The notes beneath the pieces were generated by a model, which worked only from the letters and a program-made list of their open reading frames with translations, did no database searches and was not told where the DNA came from. From Ruminococcus_C callidus (GTDB taxonomy: Bacteria > Bacillota > Clostridia > Oscillospirales > Ruminococcaceae), in NCBI RefSeq assembly GCF_049562855.1, contig NZ_CP186925.1:2294001-2358000 (forward strand): a DNA stretch of 64,000 nt, written 5' to 3'. Positions 8,242-17,191 of the stretch are shown in pieces. The translations under genes and the position numbers were made by a program. The number at the start of each line of letters is the position of its first letter. Positions within the stretch are counted from its first letter, which is position 1.

Positions 8242-8264
8242 TTGCAAATCCTATTGGGTAGTGT

Positions 8265-8284
8265 ATCCTGCAAAATTGCAGGAT
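8265..8284. promoter_or_regulatory. Small hairpin before element A3
   Basis: ATCCTGCA-AAAT-TGCAGGAT, a perfect 8-bp stem without a T tract. It lies in the leader of the Tp47-dockerin gene. Confidence 0.35.
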
Positions 8285-8293
8285 TTGCTATAA

Positions 8294-8465
8294 GGCAATA
8301 CCACACAAAGAGCGTCTGGCGACTTTGCACGCCATCTGCTTGCAAATTTCTCGTCATATTTCACAAAAATGCTCGTGAATACATCAAGTATTCACTCCGC
8401 TTTTTGTTTCATCTGACGAAAAATTTGACGACGCATCTGTCGCACAATCTTTGTGCGGTATTGCC
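8294..8465 (-). mobile_element. MITE-like element A, copy 3 (172 bp, reverse)
   Basis: Full-length copy with an exact 4-bp target duplication ATAA (8290-8293 and 8466-8469). It occupies the leader of the Tp47-dockerin gene, between the operator pair and the ribosome site. Confidence 0.85.
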
Positions 8466-8520
8466 ATAAATTGTGCTGTTCATCGCAATGCAGCACGGAA
8501 GAAAAATTCAGGAGGTTACT

Positions 8521-11166
8521 ATGCGAGAGATCAACTGGAAAAAGCTTGTCGGTGCAGCGTCTGCTGCTGTACTGGCAGCTACACAGGTCGCTCCGGCGAT
8601 CACAGCGTATGCCGAAGAAGCAGGCACCACAGATTATGTGTACTGTGCCGCATCTCTGACTTGGGCTGAGTATTGGGAGAATGAAGGCGTTTATCTGGAC
8701 AGTGCCGCAGACGGCAACTGGGAGGCTTCTTCTGCTGATGCCGATTCCCACGGAGAAACCGACTTGGGTGCATATGATGCAGTCACCCGTGCCACCAGCA
8801 ACCACGGTCTGCACCGCGGCAGCTATCAGTGCACCGTAAAGGTATTTGATACCGAAGGAAACAGCTACGACTATACCGGCAGGGGACAGAACGAATCTGT
8901 CGATGTGGTCAGCAACAGAGATGCTGGTACCACAACCGTTATGGTAGACGGAAAAGCGGCTGGTGCATACGACCACTCTGTGATCGTGGGACCGAAATAT
9001 GTTCCGGTTGCTGTTCCGGCAGCAGATTATGAGGACTTCAAGAAAGCCTATACGGTCTATGAAAACGGGACAGAAGTCAAGGGCGGCTATACCGAAAAGA
9101 ATCTGGTCAATATCGACGAAGAAATTCAGGTAGATGCCAACACTTCCGGCATCAAGGTAGCAGAAAAACAGGAGGACGGCACATTCCAGTTCTCCAAGCG
9201 TTCCACCTCTGAAACACCGGATGGAAAAGTGGTAGACAAGGACGCGGTAGAGATCAGCGAAGTCCAGCACGATTCCGGCTACGGTGACTTTATCCGCGTG
9301 GACATCAACGGAGATTACGGCGATCTGGGTGCTCATATGTACGCAGTCCGCTGGGATTACTACGGCGATGGTGACACCGTTCTGGCTACCTACGGCACCA
9401 AGTTTGCCGCAGACAACTGGATGCACAAGTCCATGGGCATTCAGCTTGGTCTGACCAAGAGCGACCGCTGCCAGCTGCCGGAGGGTACTGACGGCTACGG
9501 CAGATGGGACGTTACGGTTTATGCTACCGGTTATCAGGACTTTACATTCACAGTGGACAACGAACCGGAACAGTATGTTTACGGTACTATGAATCTCCCG
9601 TATGCAGATTACTATTACGGTGAACTGGGCAACAAGACAGATACCACTGACGGCAAGATTTCCTATGATGCAGATCTGGCTGGCAATGCCGGCATGCGTG
9701 CAGAGGGCACTTATGATGCAGTGACCTCTGCAACAGGGAAAAAGTGGAACAGCATGTTTGCAGACACCACGTATTCTTCCGAAGCTGATGAAAATGGCGG
9801 CGGCAAGATTCTGGGCGTTTCCGGTGTAGAAGTGGCAATCGAACAGAGCTTGTACGACCAGCTGACTGCTGACGCAAAGGACAGCAAGACTTCCGGCGTA
9901 CTGGGCAGCCTGTTTGCAGGCTTCACCCCGAACGAAGATCAGACCGTTGTTCCGGCAGCATACAAACAGCTGTTCGCAGACGGCACCCTGTCCGCAACCA
10001 TTACCGCAGAACCGGAAGTTGACCTGACCAACGTCACGCCGACTCTCAAAACCGACAGCAAGTACGGTGACTATCAGCTGAAGATGGACGGTCTGGATCT
10101 GGGCGAAGGCAATCTGGTTTACGGCGTGATCGTCAAGACAAAGACCGGCAACTATGGTATGCTCCAGCTGGAAAACATCTGGAAGGGCGGCTCTGAACTG
10201 GCATGGTCTGCCGGCTTCAAGACCAAAGAAGTACACGGAAACAGCCTGCGTTCTACTCCGTATGCTGCAACCTCCGGTGACACCATTGTGGAGATCAGCT
10301 ATCTGACCAGCAAGGGCGAATACAGCGTACACCTCGCAGACGGACTGTATCTGCCGAAGAAGCACAACGGTACTGTCAACGCAGAAAGCGTTGCAGTTGC
10401 TGCCGGCAGCATTCCGGTAACGCTGGCAGACCTGCCGGAAGATTTCTCCGCAGCGGTTTCCGCAGACACGCTGACTGGTGCTGCTTATGCAGACGGCAAG
10501 ATGACCTTTGATGCCAAGAGCGTTCTGCCGGGCAGCTATACCATTACCGTTTCGGATGAATCCGGCGTATATGCACCGCTCTCTACCAGCGTGATCCTGA
10601 CCACCGATGCAATGCCTGCTGCATATGATGCAGAAAAGGGTGCTGTTGTTCCTGCAAAGGGTGCTGCCGCAGACGATCTGGCTGCATATCTGAAGAATGT
10701 TTCCAAGGTTACTGTAAACGATACCACATATGAAGCAACCGGCAAACACGGTGTCAAGATCATTGACCCGACCACCGGCGAAATTCATGCAGATGCAGAA
10801 ACCCGTGACGGTGCAGTCTTTACAAAGTCTGGCACATACAAGCTGACTGTGGAAGCAACTGGTTATACCACACCGCTGACTTTCGAAGTAAAAATCGAAG
10901 TGACAGACTCCAGAGCCGACGTAGATCTGGACGGCAGAGTGGATTCTACTGACGTCTTCTATATGATGCTGTACACCGCAAACATCTCCGCAGGCAACGC
11001 TGACTTTGTTCTGAGCGAAGACGCTGAAAAGAACAAGCAGATGATCGCAGCAGCCGATGTGGACGGCAACGGCAGCGTAGATTCTACCGATGCATTCTAT
11101 GCCCTGTACTATGTGGCAAGCAAGGGTGCAGGCGTGAATGTGACTTGGGAAGACATTATCAAGTAA
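8521..11166 (+). CDS. Secreted Tp47-domain protein with C-terminal dockerin
   Basis: 881-residue exported protein. The signal peptide ends near AITAYA (residue 31). Two similar regions follow, each with a YxxYY-like aromatic opening and a DAVTxAT motif (residues 86-92 and 399-405). They resemble modules annotated as penicillin-binding protein Tp47 domain C. A beta-rich middle leads to two calcium-loop dockerin repeats near 800 (DVDLDGRVDSTD) and 845 (DVDGNGSVDSTD), which would dock it on a scaffoldin. The ATG at 8521 follows AGGAGGTTACT. It lies between two flavinylation loci and shares their operator. A link to cofactor or metal capture is inference; Tp47-like annotation does not by itself imply penicillin binding. 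Confidence 0.8.
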   Translation: MREINWKKLVGAASAAVLAATQVAPAITAYAEEAGTTDYVYCAASLTWAEYWENEGVYLDSAADGNWEASSADADSHGETDLGAYDAVTRATSNHGLHRGSYQCTVKVFDTEGNSYDYTGRGQNESVDVVSNRDAGTTTVMVDGKAAGAYDHSVIVGPKYVPVAVPAADYEDFKKAYTVYENGTEVKGGYTEKNLVNIDEEIQVDANTSGIKVAEKQEDGTFQFSKRSTSETPDGKVVDKDAVEISEVQHDSGYGDFIRVDINGDYGDLGAHMYAVRWDYYGDGDTVLATYGTKFAADNWMHKSMGIQLGLTKSDRCQLPEGTDGYGRWDVTVYATGYQDFTFTVDNEPEQYVYGTMNLPYADYYYGELGNKTDTTDGKISYDADLAGNAGMRAEGTYDAVTSATGKKWNSMFADTTYSSEADENGGGKILGVSGVEVAIEQSLYDQLTADAKDSKTSGVLGSLFAGFTPNEDQTVVPAAYKQLFADGTLSATITAEPEVDLTNVTPTLKTDSKYGDYQLKMDGLDLGEGNLVYGVIVKTKTGNYGMLQLENIWKGGSELAWSAGFKTKEVHGNSLRSTPYAATSGDTIVEISYLTSKGEYSVHLADGLYLPKKHNGTVNAESVAVAAGSIPVTLADLPEDFSAAVSADTLTGAAYADGKMTFDAKSVLPGSYTITVSDESGVYAPLSTSVILTTDAMPAAYDAEKGAVVPAKGAAADDLAAYLKNVSKVTVNDTTYEATGKHGVKIIDPTTGEIHADAETRDGAVFTKSGTYKLTVEATGYTTPLTFEVKIEVTDSRADVDLDGRVDSTDVFYMMLYTANISAGNADFVLSEDAEKNKQMIAAADVDGNGSVDSTDAFYALYYVASKGAGVNVTWEDIIK

Positions 11167-11201
11167 GACACCCACTTCATAAAATCCTTTGAATCATAAA
11201 C

Positions 11202-11243
11202 AAAACCGGCTCTGTGTGGAAATCTCCGTGCAGAGCCGGTTTT
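11202..11243 (+). terminator. Terminator of the Tp47-dockerin gene
   Basis: AAAACCGGCTCTG pairs perfectly with CAGAGCCGGTTTT, 35 bp past the stop codon. Confidence 0.85.
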
Positions 11244-11287
11244 GCTGTGCCTGCTTGTCGCCAACCATAGAACCTATTCCATATATG

Positions 11288-11334
11288 AAAAGCGGTCACA
11301 CCGTCCTTGAAATGAGGACGTATGTAACCGCTTT
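11288..11334 (-). terminator. Terminator of the FMN-binding/NapH operon
   Basis: A long stem pairs AAAGCGGT and following bases with ACCGCTTT through about 19 positions. It lies 13 bp beyond element A4, so the element is transcribed as part of the 3' untranslated region. Confidence 0.65.
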
Positions 11335-11347
11335 GATACATTCATAG

Positions 11348-11519
11348 GGCAATACCGCACAAAGATTGTGCGACAGATGCGTCGTCAAATTTTTCGTCAG
11401 ATGAAACAAAAAGCGGAGTGAATACTTGATGTATTCACGAGCATTTTTGTGAAATATGACGGGAAATTTGCAAGCAGATGGCGTGCAAAGTCGCCAGATG
11501 CTCTTTGTGCGGTATTGCC
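11348..11519 (+). mobile_element. MITE-like element A, copy 4 (172 bp)
   Basis: Full-length copy with exact target duplication ATAG (11344-11347 and 11520-11523). It sits between the NapH-like stop codon (11548) and its terminator. Confidence 0.85.
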
Positions 11520-11547
11520 ATAGTAATTCCGCAAAATACCACACGAA

Positions 11548-12402
11548 TCAGATTCCCGCCAGAATCAGCACAGCAGCCAGTATCACTGCCCGCAGCACGG
11601 CAAACCAGATCTCGTTTCCGCGGAAGAACCGGAAGCCGCTTTCTGCGTTTTTCTTAGGGCAGATTTCCAGACACTTCTGACACTGGAAGCAGTCCCCGTT
11701 TCCGTTCCAGCTGCCCTTTTCCGGCAGTTCCAGATCGGACGGACAGATCTTCTGACAGGCAGTACAGCCCTTTGCACAGTTCGCCTTCTGCCGGCGGACG
11801 GAAAAGAATGGCAGCACCGGCAGCATTGTAAAGACGGCTCCCATCGGACACAGGAACCGGCAGAAGAACCGTTCACAGAACACCATGCCCGCCAGAATCA
11901 GCACCAGCAGCACACAGCCCAGCCAGTAAGCACCTACCTTGAAGTTACCGGAGCGAAGCATAGAGAACACGTCCCACGGGCTCCAGCCGGTGATCTCGCC
12001 ATAAACGCCGGTAAAACACAGCAGCACAATGGCAAGAAGCACTGCGTATTTCAGGAACGACAGAGGCTTCTTCCAGCTTTTCTTCAGGCGAACGGGTTTC
12101 TTTTTGCACTTCTTACAGAGAAACAGATACAGAGCATGCACCGCATCTCCCAGTGTACCGAACGCACAGGCGTAGCCGCAGAAGAATCTGCCGAACACCA
12201 CGGTATACGCACACAGTGCCAGCAGCACAGTGAGAAACGAACTCATCACCACGGGAGAGCCAGTGCCGATCTGTGTCAGAACGGACTTGATGCCGGAAAA
12301 GGCTGTGGTAAATGCCGAGGGCAGAAAGAGGAAGAACAACAGCTGAATGGCTGCCCGCACATAGGCATGTACCTTTTTGGGAGTGAAAAACTTTTTATTC
12401 AT
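11548..12402 (-). CDS. NapH-like 4Fe-4S polyferredoxin membrane protein
   Basis: 284 residues, with about five membrane helices and cysteine clusters typical of the NapH/RnfB-like electron-transfer family. FCGYACAFG and FCRFLCPMG lie at helix ends, then a soluble tail carries two ferredoxin clusters (CAKGCTACQKICP and CFQCQKCLEICP). The ATG at 12402 (MNKKFF) overlaps the end of the upstream FMN-binding gene by 8 bp. Third gene of an operon with two FMN-binding proteins, it could carry electrons across the membrane to the flavinylated partners. That direction of flow is inference. Confidence 0.88.
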   Translation of the reverse strand: MNKKFFTPKKVHAYVRAAIQLLFFLFLPSAFTTAFSGIKSVLTQIGTGSPVVMSSFLTVLLALCAYTVVFGRFFCGYACAFGTLGDAVHALYLFLCKKCKKKPVRLKKSWKKPLSFLKYAVLLAIVLLCFTGVYGEITGWSPWDVFSMLRSGNFKVGAYWLGCVLLVLILAGMVFCERFFCRFLCPMGAVFTMLPVLPFFSVRRQKANCAKGCTACQKICPSDLELPEKGSWNGNGDCFQCQKCLEICPKKNAESGFRFFRGNEIWFAVLRAVILAAVLILAGI

Positions 12403-12841
12403 GCTGCACCGCCTTTGCCTGCTCCAGTGCATCTTCCACAGCACCCAGAATGCCCCTGGAACTAAACGTTGCACCGCTGACGGTATCCACCTCTGCGGTC
12501 TGTTCGTCCAGCACCTCATCGATCACGCCCTGTGCGGCATCGAAATAGGCAGTGTCCTCTTTCTCGGCAGAAAGCACGGTACAGTCTGTGATCTGTCCGT
12601 GTTCGATCGTGACTTCCATTTTTACCGGTCCGCCGTAGCCCTGTGCCTCGCCGGTATAGGTTCCGTCTGCATAAGGAGAAGCCGGTGCCGCATTCTCCTC
12701 CGCAGCCTGAGCCTGCTGCTCTGCCAGCTTTTGTCTTGCGGCAGTTTCCTGCTCTTTCCGGTCATTCACCACGGCATTATAGGTACATACCAGCGAAACC
12801 GCCAGCATGATGTTGATGATCTTTACTGCAAATACCTGCAC
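12395..12841 (-). CDS. FMN-binding domain protein with one flavinylation site
   Basis: 148 residues: an N-terminal membrane anchor, a Gln/Glu/Ala-rich linker (residues 28-50) and one FMN_bind domain ending in VDTVSGATFSS. The threonine of SGAT is the residue that ApbE would flavinylate. The start is GTG at 12841, 6 bp past the stop of the four-domain gene; an ATG 11 codons later is possible. It overlaps the NapH-like gene by 8 bp. Likely a small one-electron relay next to the membrane ferredoxin. Confidence 0.85.
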   Translation of the reverse strand: MQVFAVKIINIMLAVSLVCTYNAVVNDRKEQETAARQKLAEQQAQAAEENAAPASPYADGTYTGEAQGYGGPVKMEVTIEHGQITDCTVLSAEKEDTAYFDAAQGVIDEVLDEQTAEVDTVSGATFSSRGILGAVEDALEQAKAVQHE

Positions 12842-12847
12842 GATTTC

Positions 12848-14542
12848 TCACGCCCCTTTCCTTGCCTGTTCCAGTGCATTTTCCACGGCACGGACGATCG
12901 CATCAGAGGAACAGGTGGCACCGGAAACGGCATCAATGCTGTCCGTCTGCTGCTTTTCCAGAATCTGTGCAATAGTGCCGGCAATCTTTTTGGTGCCGTC
13001 AGCGGCACGGGAAATATAGCGGTCGTTCAGCTTGTCGTATTCCGCACCGGAGCCATTGACATTGGAAATGCTGACGATCTGGTCATTCTCGATCTGCACT
13101 TTCAGCGACAGCACATATTCGGCAAAGTCCTCGTCAGCGTCCGGATAGCAATCCGCAGTTCCCTCATAAGTGCCGTTTTCATAAATGGCCGGAACCGGCT
13201 CTGTTGTCGTTTCCGTGTTTGTCGTACCGGTAACCGGTGTGATGGTGGTTTCCGGCGGTGCCGTTGTCACCGCAGTGGTCGTGGTCGTTGCAGGCTGTGC
13301 CGCCTGTTTTGCCGCTTCCAGAGCCTCCTGAATCGCCTCCAGAATACCCTCCGAACTGAACGTTGCACCGGAAACTGCATCCACATCAGTACTCTGCCGC
13401 TGGATCACCAGCGAGATCAGCGTTCCCGCACGCTTGAAAAACGCTTCATCGTCCTCATTGGAAACCACGTGGATCTTCTGAATGGTGCCGTTTTTCAAGG
13501 TCAGTTCAATTTTCGTGGTACCGCCATATCCCTCTCCGCTGCCGGTATACACACCGTCCGGATAGGGAAATTTGCCGGTTTCCTGCGGCACTGCGGGAAC
13601 TGTAGTTGCCGGCGGCTCTGTTTTCGCTGTGGGAACTGGTGTGGTTTCTGCCGGCACTTCTCCGGTTGCCGCATTTGCCAGTGCATTCCGCACCGCTTCG
13701 ATCAAGCCGGCGGAACTATACGTTGCACCGGAAACTGCGTCCACATTGGTGCTCTGGGAAGCAATGATATTTTGCAGCAGTGCACAGGCATTTTGCAGAT
13801 AGGGGCTGTCATCTTTGGAAGAAAGCACCTGAATATCCGTGATCTTCCCGCCGGAAACTGTGACCTGCACTGTCATCTGTCCGCCAAAGCCGGTACCCGT
13901 ACCGGTATACACGCCGTCCCGATAGGCTGCCGGTTCTGCTATGGCTTCTACTGCGGGAGCATTTTCGCCGGTCTTGTTCTGGCTCTCGGAAGCCGCCAGA
14001 ATCGGCAGAGCACTGTCAGAGGCACTGCTGCCGCCAGCCTTTTGCAACGCGTCCCGCACGGCAGAGATCAGCCCTACCGAACTATAAGTTGCACCGGAAA
14101 CGGTATCCACGTTTGTGCTTTGCAGGGCAACGATCTGCTTGAGCAGTGCCGAAGCATTTTGCAGATAGGGAGAATCGTCTGTGGAGCTGACAACGGTAAT
14201 ATCCTTGATCTTTCCGCCCTCGATAACCACCTGCACCGTGATCGGTCCGGAAAATCCGGTGCCGGTACCGGTATAGGTGCCGTCCCGATAGGTACCGGAT
14301 TCCGAAACCGGTGTGACTGCCGGAGCCGGTGCTTTTGTCGTTACCGCAGCAGTTTTTCGTTCCTTTCGCTTTTCCGTTGTCAGAGTGCCGGTCTGTGTTC
14401 CGGTTTCCGAACCGGCTGCGTCCAGCGACAGCACCGGTGCCGTATAATCTCCCAGCGAAACCGCAATACATACCGCCAGAACCGCTGTAGGCAAAAAGCC
14501 CAGAACCGGCAGAATTTTCTTGGGATTCTCCCATTTTTTCAT
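12848..14542 (-). CDS. Membrane-anchored protein with four FMN-binding domains
   Basis: 564 residues. A signal anchor (about 11-30) is followed by Thr/Ala/Pro-rich linkers and four FMN_bind domains. Each ends in a flavinylation motif: VDTVSGATYSS (Thr152), VDAVSGATYSS, VDAVSGATFSS and IDAVSGATCSS. The first three domains share the opening Y-x-DGxYTG and are close copies; the fourth is longer and more divergent, with an insertion rich in acidic residues. PplA of Listeria has two such domains, so this would be a longer flavin chain. Covalent FMN on all four threonines is inferred from the motifs. The ATG at 14542 follows AGGAGG. First gene of its operon. Confidence 0.9.
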   Translation of the reverse strand: MKKWENPKKILPVLGFLPTAVLAVCIAVSLGDYTAPVLSLDAAGSETGTQTGTLTTEKRKERKTAAVTTKAPAPAVTPVSESGTYRDGTYTGTGTGFSGPITVQVVIEGGKIKDITVVSSTDDSPYLQNASALLKQIVALQSTNVDTVSGATYSSVGLISAVRDALQKAGGSSASDSALPILAASESQNKTGENAPAVEAIAEPAAYRDGVYTGTGTGFGGQMTVQVTVSGGKITDIQVLSSKDDSPYLQNACALLQNIIASQSTNVDAVSGATYSSAGLIEAVRNALANAATGEVPAETTPVPTAKTEPPATTVPAVPQETGKFPYPDGVYTGSGEGYGGTTKIELTLKNGTIQKIHVVSNEDDEAFFKRAGTLISLVIQRQSTDVDAVSGATFSSEGILEAIQEALEAAKQAAQPATTTTTAVTTAPPETTITPVTGTTNTETTTEPVPAIYENGTYEGTADCYPDADEDFAEYVLSLKVQIENDQIVSISNVNGSGAEYDKLNDRYISRAADGTKKIAGTIAQILEKQQTDSIDAVSGATCSSDAIVRAVENALEQARKGA

Positions 14543-14577
14543 CTTGTTTCAGCCTCCTGATTTGTTTCGATTAGCAG

Positions 14578-14591
14578 TTAGTTCACTCTAA
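14578..14591. promoter_or_regulatory. TTAG-N6-CTAA operator candidate, site 6
   Basis: TTAGTTCACTCTAA lies 2 bp past the -10 region of the FMN-binding operon promoter. Confidence 0.6.
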
Positions 14592-14593
14592 TT

Positions 14594-14622
14594 AGTCTAG
14601 CATAACCAAGCGAAAAAATCAA
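14594..14622 (-). promoter_or_regulatory. Promoter of the FMN-binding/NapH operon
   Basis: Minus-strand TTGATT and TAGACT with a 17-bp spacer. The -10 is weak, but its position relative to the operator matches the apbE promoter. Confidence 0.55.
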
Positions 14623-14684
14623 GGAGAATTCTATGTATAAACTTTTGGGAATCCTGTGAATTCCCCGAAAACAGCACAAAAAAC

Positions 14685-14718
14685 GGCTTGCGTTTTCACA
14701 AACACAAACCGTTTTTCA
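14685..14718. terminator. Terminator of the P-type ATPase operon
   Basis: An imperfect stem pairs AAAAACGGCTTGCGTTT with AAACACAAACCGTTTTT, about 37 bp past the ATPase stop on the minus strand. Confidence 0.6.
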
Positions 14719-14754
14719 CAAATACAGAACCGCACAGAATTTGCATAATAACGC

Positions 14755-16869
14755 TTATGCCTTCCCTGTATCTTCTTCTGTTGCACTGTTTTGTTTTTTC
14801 TCCAGCATGGGAGTCATGCTCCTGGCACAGATCGCCATGGTGGAAGCATTATGCAGGAACGCCGAAGTCGTGGGAGCGATAATGCCGAACAAGCCCAGCA
14901 GCAGCAGCGACGAATTGAATCCGATGATAAACCGATAGTTCCGGTGAATTCTGGTCATCAGCTTTTCACTTAATGTCCGCAGGGTCGCCAGTTCCGTCAG
15001 GTCAGCACCACGCAGGGTGATGTCTGCCGCTTCTCTGGCAATGTCCGAAGCATCACTCATGGCAACAGAAACATCTGCCGCCGCCAATGCCGGAGCATCG
15101 TTGATGCCGTCGCCCACCATGATAACGCGGTGCCCGTCGGCTTTCAGCTGTTCCACATAGCGGTGCTTGTCCTCCGGCAACACCTGTGCAAAACACTTGG
15201 TGATTCCCAGCTTTGCTGCGGTCACCTCTGCCGCCTGCTGGCTGTCGCCGGTCAGCATCACAACATTTTCAATGCCTGCTTTTTTCAGCAGGCCAATTGC
15301 TTCCCCGGCTTCTGCACGGGGCGGATCTGAAATGCACAACACGCCGGAAAGTTTCCCGCCAATTGCCAGATAGACCACCGAGCAGCCGCCGGACTGTGCT
15401 TCAATTGCCGCCTGCTGTTCTGCTGTGATCTCCACATGTTCATCTTCTGAAACAAAGTGGTGGCTGCCGATAATGGCACGCTTTCCGTGAAGCGTGGTGG
15501 CAATGCCGTGTGCCACGATATACTGCACTTCGGCATGTTCTTCCTGATGATTCAGACCGCGGTCTGCCGCACCCTTCACAATGGCACGGGCAACACTGTG
15601 AGGAAAATGCTCCTCGATGCAGGCTGCAATTCGCAGAATCTCGTCTTCGCTGTAATCACTGAACGAGATCGCCCGTTCCAGAACCGGTTCGGCATTGGTC
15701 AGTGTACCGGTTTTGTCAAATACCACGCTGTCCGCTTCGGCGAAAGCCTCCAGATATTTGCCGCCCTTGACGGTAATATCATGGTCTGCGGCTTCCCGAA
15801 TTGCCGAGATCACAGAGATCGGCGTGGACAGCTTGATGGCACAGGAATAATCCACCATCAGAATAGACACTGCCTTGGTGATATTCCGTGTCAGCAGCAG
15901 TGTCAGACCAAATCCCAAGAAGCTGAACGGCACAATGCGGTCTGCCAGATTTTCGGCACGGCTCTGCACGCCGGCTTTCAGGTTTTCGGAATTGTCGATC
16001 AGTTCAATGATCTTCTGAATTTTGGTATTGCCGCTAAGAGCACGTACCTGTACATGAATACTGCCCTCATCGACAACCGTTCCGGCAAATACGGTAGAGC
16101 CCTTCGCCTTGCGAACGCTCAGCGGCTCTCCGGTCATGGAAGCTTCGTTGATGTTGGCTTCGCCGGAAGTGACAGTGCCGTCTACCGGAATCACACTGCC
16201 GGTGCGGACACAGATCACATCGCCCACCTGCAGCTCTGCCATGGGAATCAGGACCTCTGTGCCGTCCTGCACCAGCCACACCTTGTCCGTCTTTACGGCA
16301 AGGCTGTCCGTCAGGGCTGCCTTGGTCTTGGCTCTGGTGTAGTCCTCCAACAGTGCCGAGATCGACAGCATGAACATGATCGTTCCTGCCGTCTTGAAAT
16401 TCCGCTGCAACAGGCACGCACTGACAGAGGCACCGTCCAGCACATCTACATTCAGATGTCCCTCCAGCAGTGTCTTGACTGCACGCCACACATAGCGGAT
16501 TCCCTTGAACAAGATCACCGCATTTGCAATGGGAGCCGGCAGCAGAGCATTTTGGAGATACCGCTTTGCCACCAGCTTTACCAGATCAGTCTTAAAGTCC
16601 GAATCGATCCGTTCCGAACAGGTGTCCGGTCCCAGCGGTGCCAGCAGTCTGGTGTCCAGTGCCGCAACTGTACGGATCACCTTCTGGCGTGCTCCTGCTT
16701 CATAATATACCAGAATACCGCCGTTTTCTGCATGGGCTTCTGCCTTTTTGACAGCGGCAGATTCCAGCAGCTGCTTTTGCACGGCAGTTTCCAGTTCCTT
16801 GTCGAATGCATACGCACCGCAGCGGAACCGAATCCGCCCCGGCTTGTCATAAACAATCTGAAACTTCAT
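14755..16869 (-). CDS. P1B-type heavy-metal translocating ATPase with SCA in place of CPx
   Basis: 704 residues. It has an N-terminal ferredoxin-like region without a GMxCxxC site, an actuator with TGEP, the phosphorylation site DKTGTLT (Asp385), and the hinge GDGINDAPALAAADVS near 585. The transport helix reads DYSCAIKLSTP, so the canonical CPC/SPC motif is replaced by SCA. Similar pumps are often annotated CtpC-like or Mn/Fe exporters, but the metal cannot be read from sequence alone. The ATG overlaps the stop of the small upstream gene (TAATG). Confidence 0.9.
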   Translation of the reverse strand: MKFQIVYDKPGRIRFRCGAYAFDKELETAVQKQLLESAAVKKAEAHAENGGILVYYEAGARQKVIRTVAALDTRLLAPLGPDTCSERIDSDFKTDLVKLVAKRYLQNALLPAPIANAVILFKGIRYVWRAVKTLLEGHLNVDVLDGASVSACLLQRNFKTAGTIMFMLSISALLEDYTRAKTKAALTDSLAVKTDKVWLVQDGTEVLIPMAELQVGDVICVRTGSVIPVDGTVTSGEANINEASMTGEPLSVRKAKGSTVFAGTVVDEGSIHVQVRALSGNTKIQKIIELIDNSENLKAGVQSRAENLADRIVPFSFLGFGLTLLLTRNITKAVSILMVDYSCAIKLSTPISVISAIREAADHDITVKGGKYLEAFAEADSVVFDKTGTLTNAEPVLERAISFSDYSEDEILRIAACIEEHFPHSVARAIVKGAADRGLNHQEEHAEVQYIVAHGIATTLHGKRAIIGSHHFVSEDEHVEITAEQQAAIEAQSGGCSVVYLAIGGKLSGVLCISDPPRAEAGEAIGLLKKAGIENVVMLTGDSQQAAEVTAAKLGITKCFAQVLPEDKHRYVEQLKADGHRVIMVGDGINDAPALAAADVSVAMSDASDIAREAADITLRGADLTELATLRTLSEKLMTRIHRNYRFIIGFNSSLLLLGLFGIIAPTTSAFLHNASTMAICARSMTPMLEKKQNSATEEDTGKA

Positions 16870-17126
16870 TATGCATCAGCTTCTTCGCATGCGTCTGTGT
16901 CATTGATACCTGCCTGTTCCTTGGCATCGCAGCAAATATCCTGTGCTTCGTCCTTCATATTCTGGAAGGCAGCCTTTGCATCATTCTGCAGCTTCATGCC
17001 CTTTGCCAGACCGGAAACAGCCAGCTGACGGGTCTTCTTTGCAGTGACGATCTTCTTGCCGATCACCATTGCAACAGCACCGCCGACAACACACCACAGT
17101 TTTTCATTCTTAAAGCATTTCAACAT
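16869..17126 (-). CDS. Small DUF6110-type membrane protein
   Basis: 85 residues starting MLKCFKNEKLWCVVGG, with one hydrophobic segment (10-24), a basic patch and a cysteine/acid-rich tail. I chose the ATG at 17126, 8 bases after AAGGAG, over an earlier start that lacks a ribosome site. Small proteins of this type recur before metal P-type ATPases, which matches the one-base overlap here. A role as a metal-handling or assembly partner of the pump is inference. Confidence 0.8.
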   Translation of the reverse strand: MLKCFKNEKLWCVVGGAVAMVIGKKIVTAKKTRQLAVSGLAKGMKLQNDAKAAFQNMKDEAQDICCDAKEQAGINDTDACEEADA

Positions 17127-17191
17127 TGTAAAGACTCCTTTTTGATCAATTTCAGCTTGAAAATGCATTTCGCTTCTCAAACTCTATACCT

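Noticed and set aside
8392..11175. A 927-codon open frame on the minus strand
   Set aside because: It is the complement of the Tp47-dockerin gene. That gene has a ribosome site, signal peptide and dockerin; the antisense frame has none and starts and ends in repeats.
12377..14560. A 727-codon plus-strand frame over the FMN-binding operon
   Set aside because: Cys/Arg/Gly-rich antisense of GC-biased coding sequence. The minus-strand frames carry clear FMN_bind motifs.
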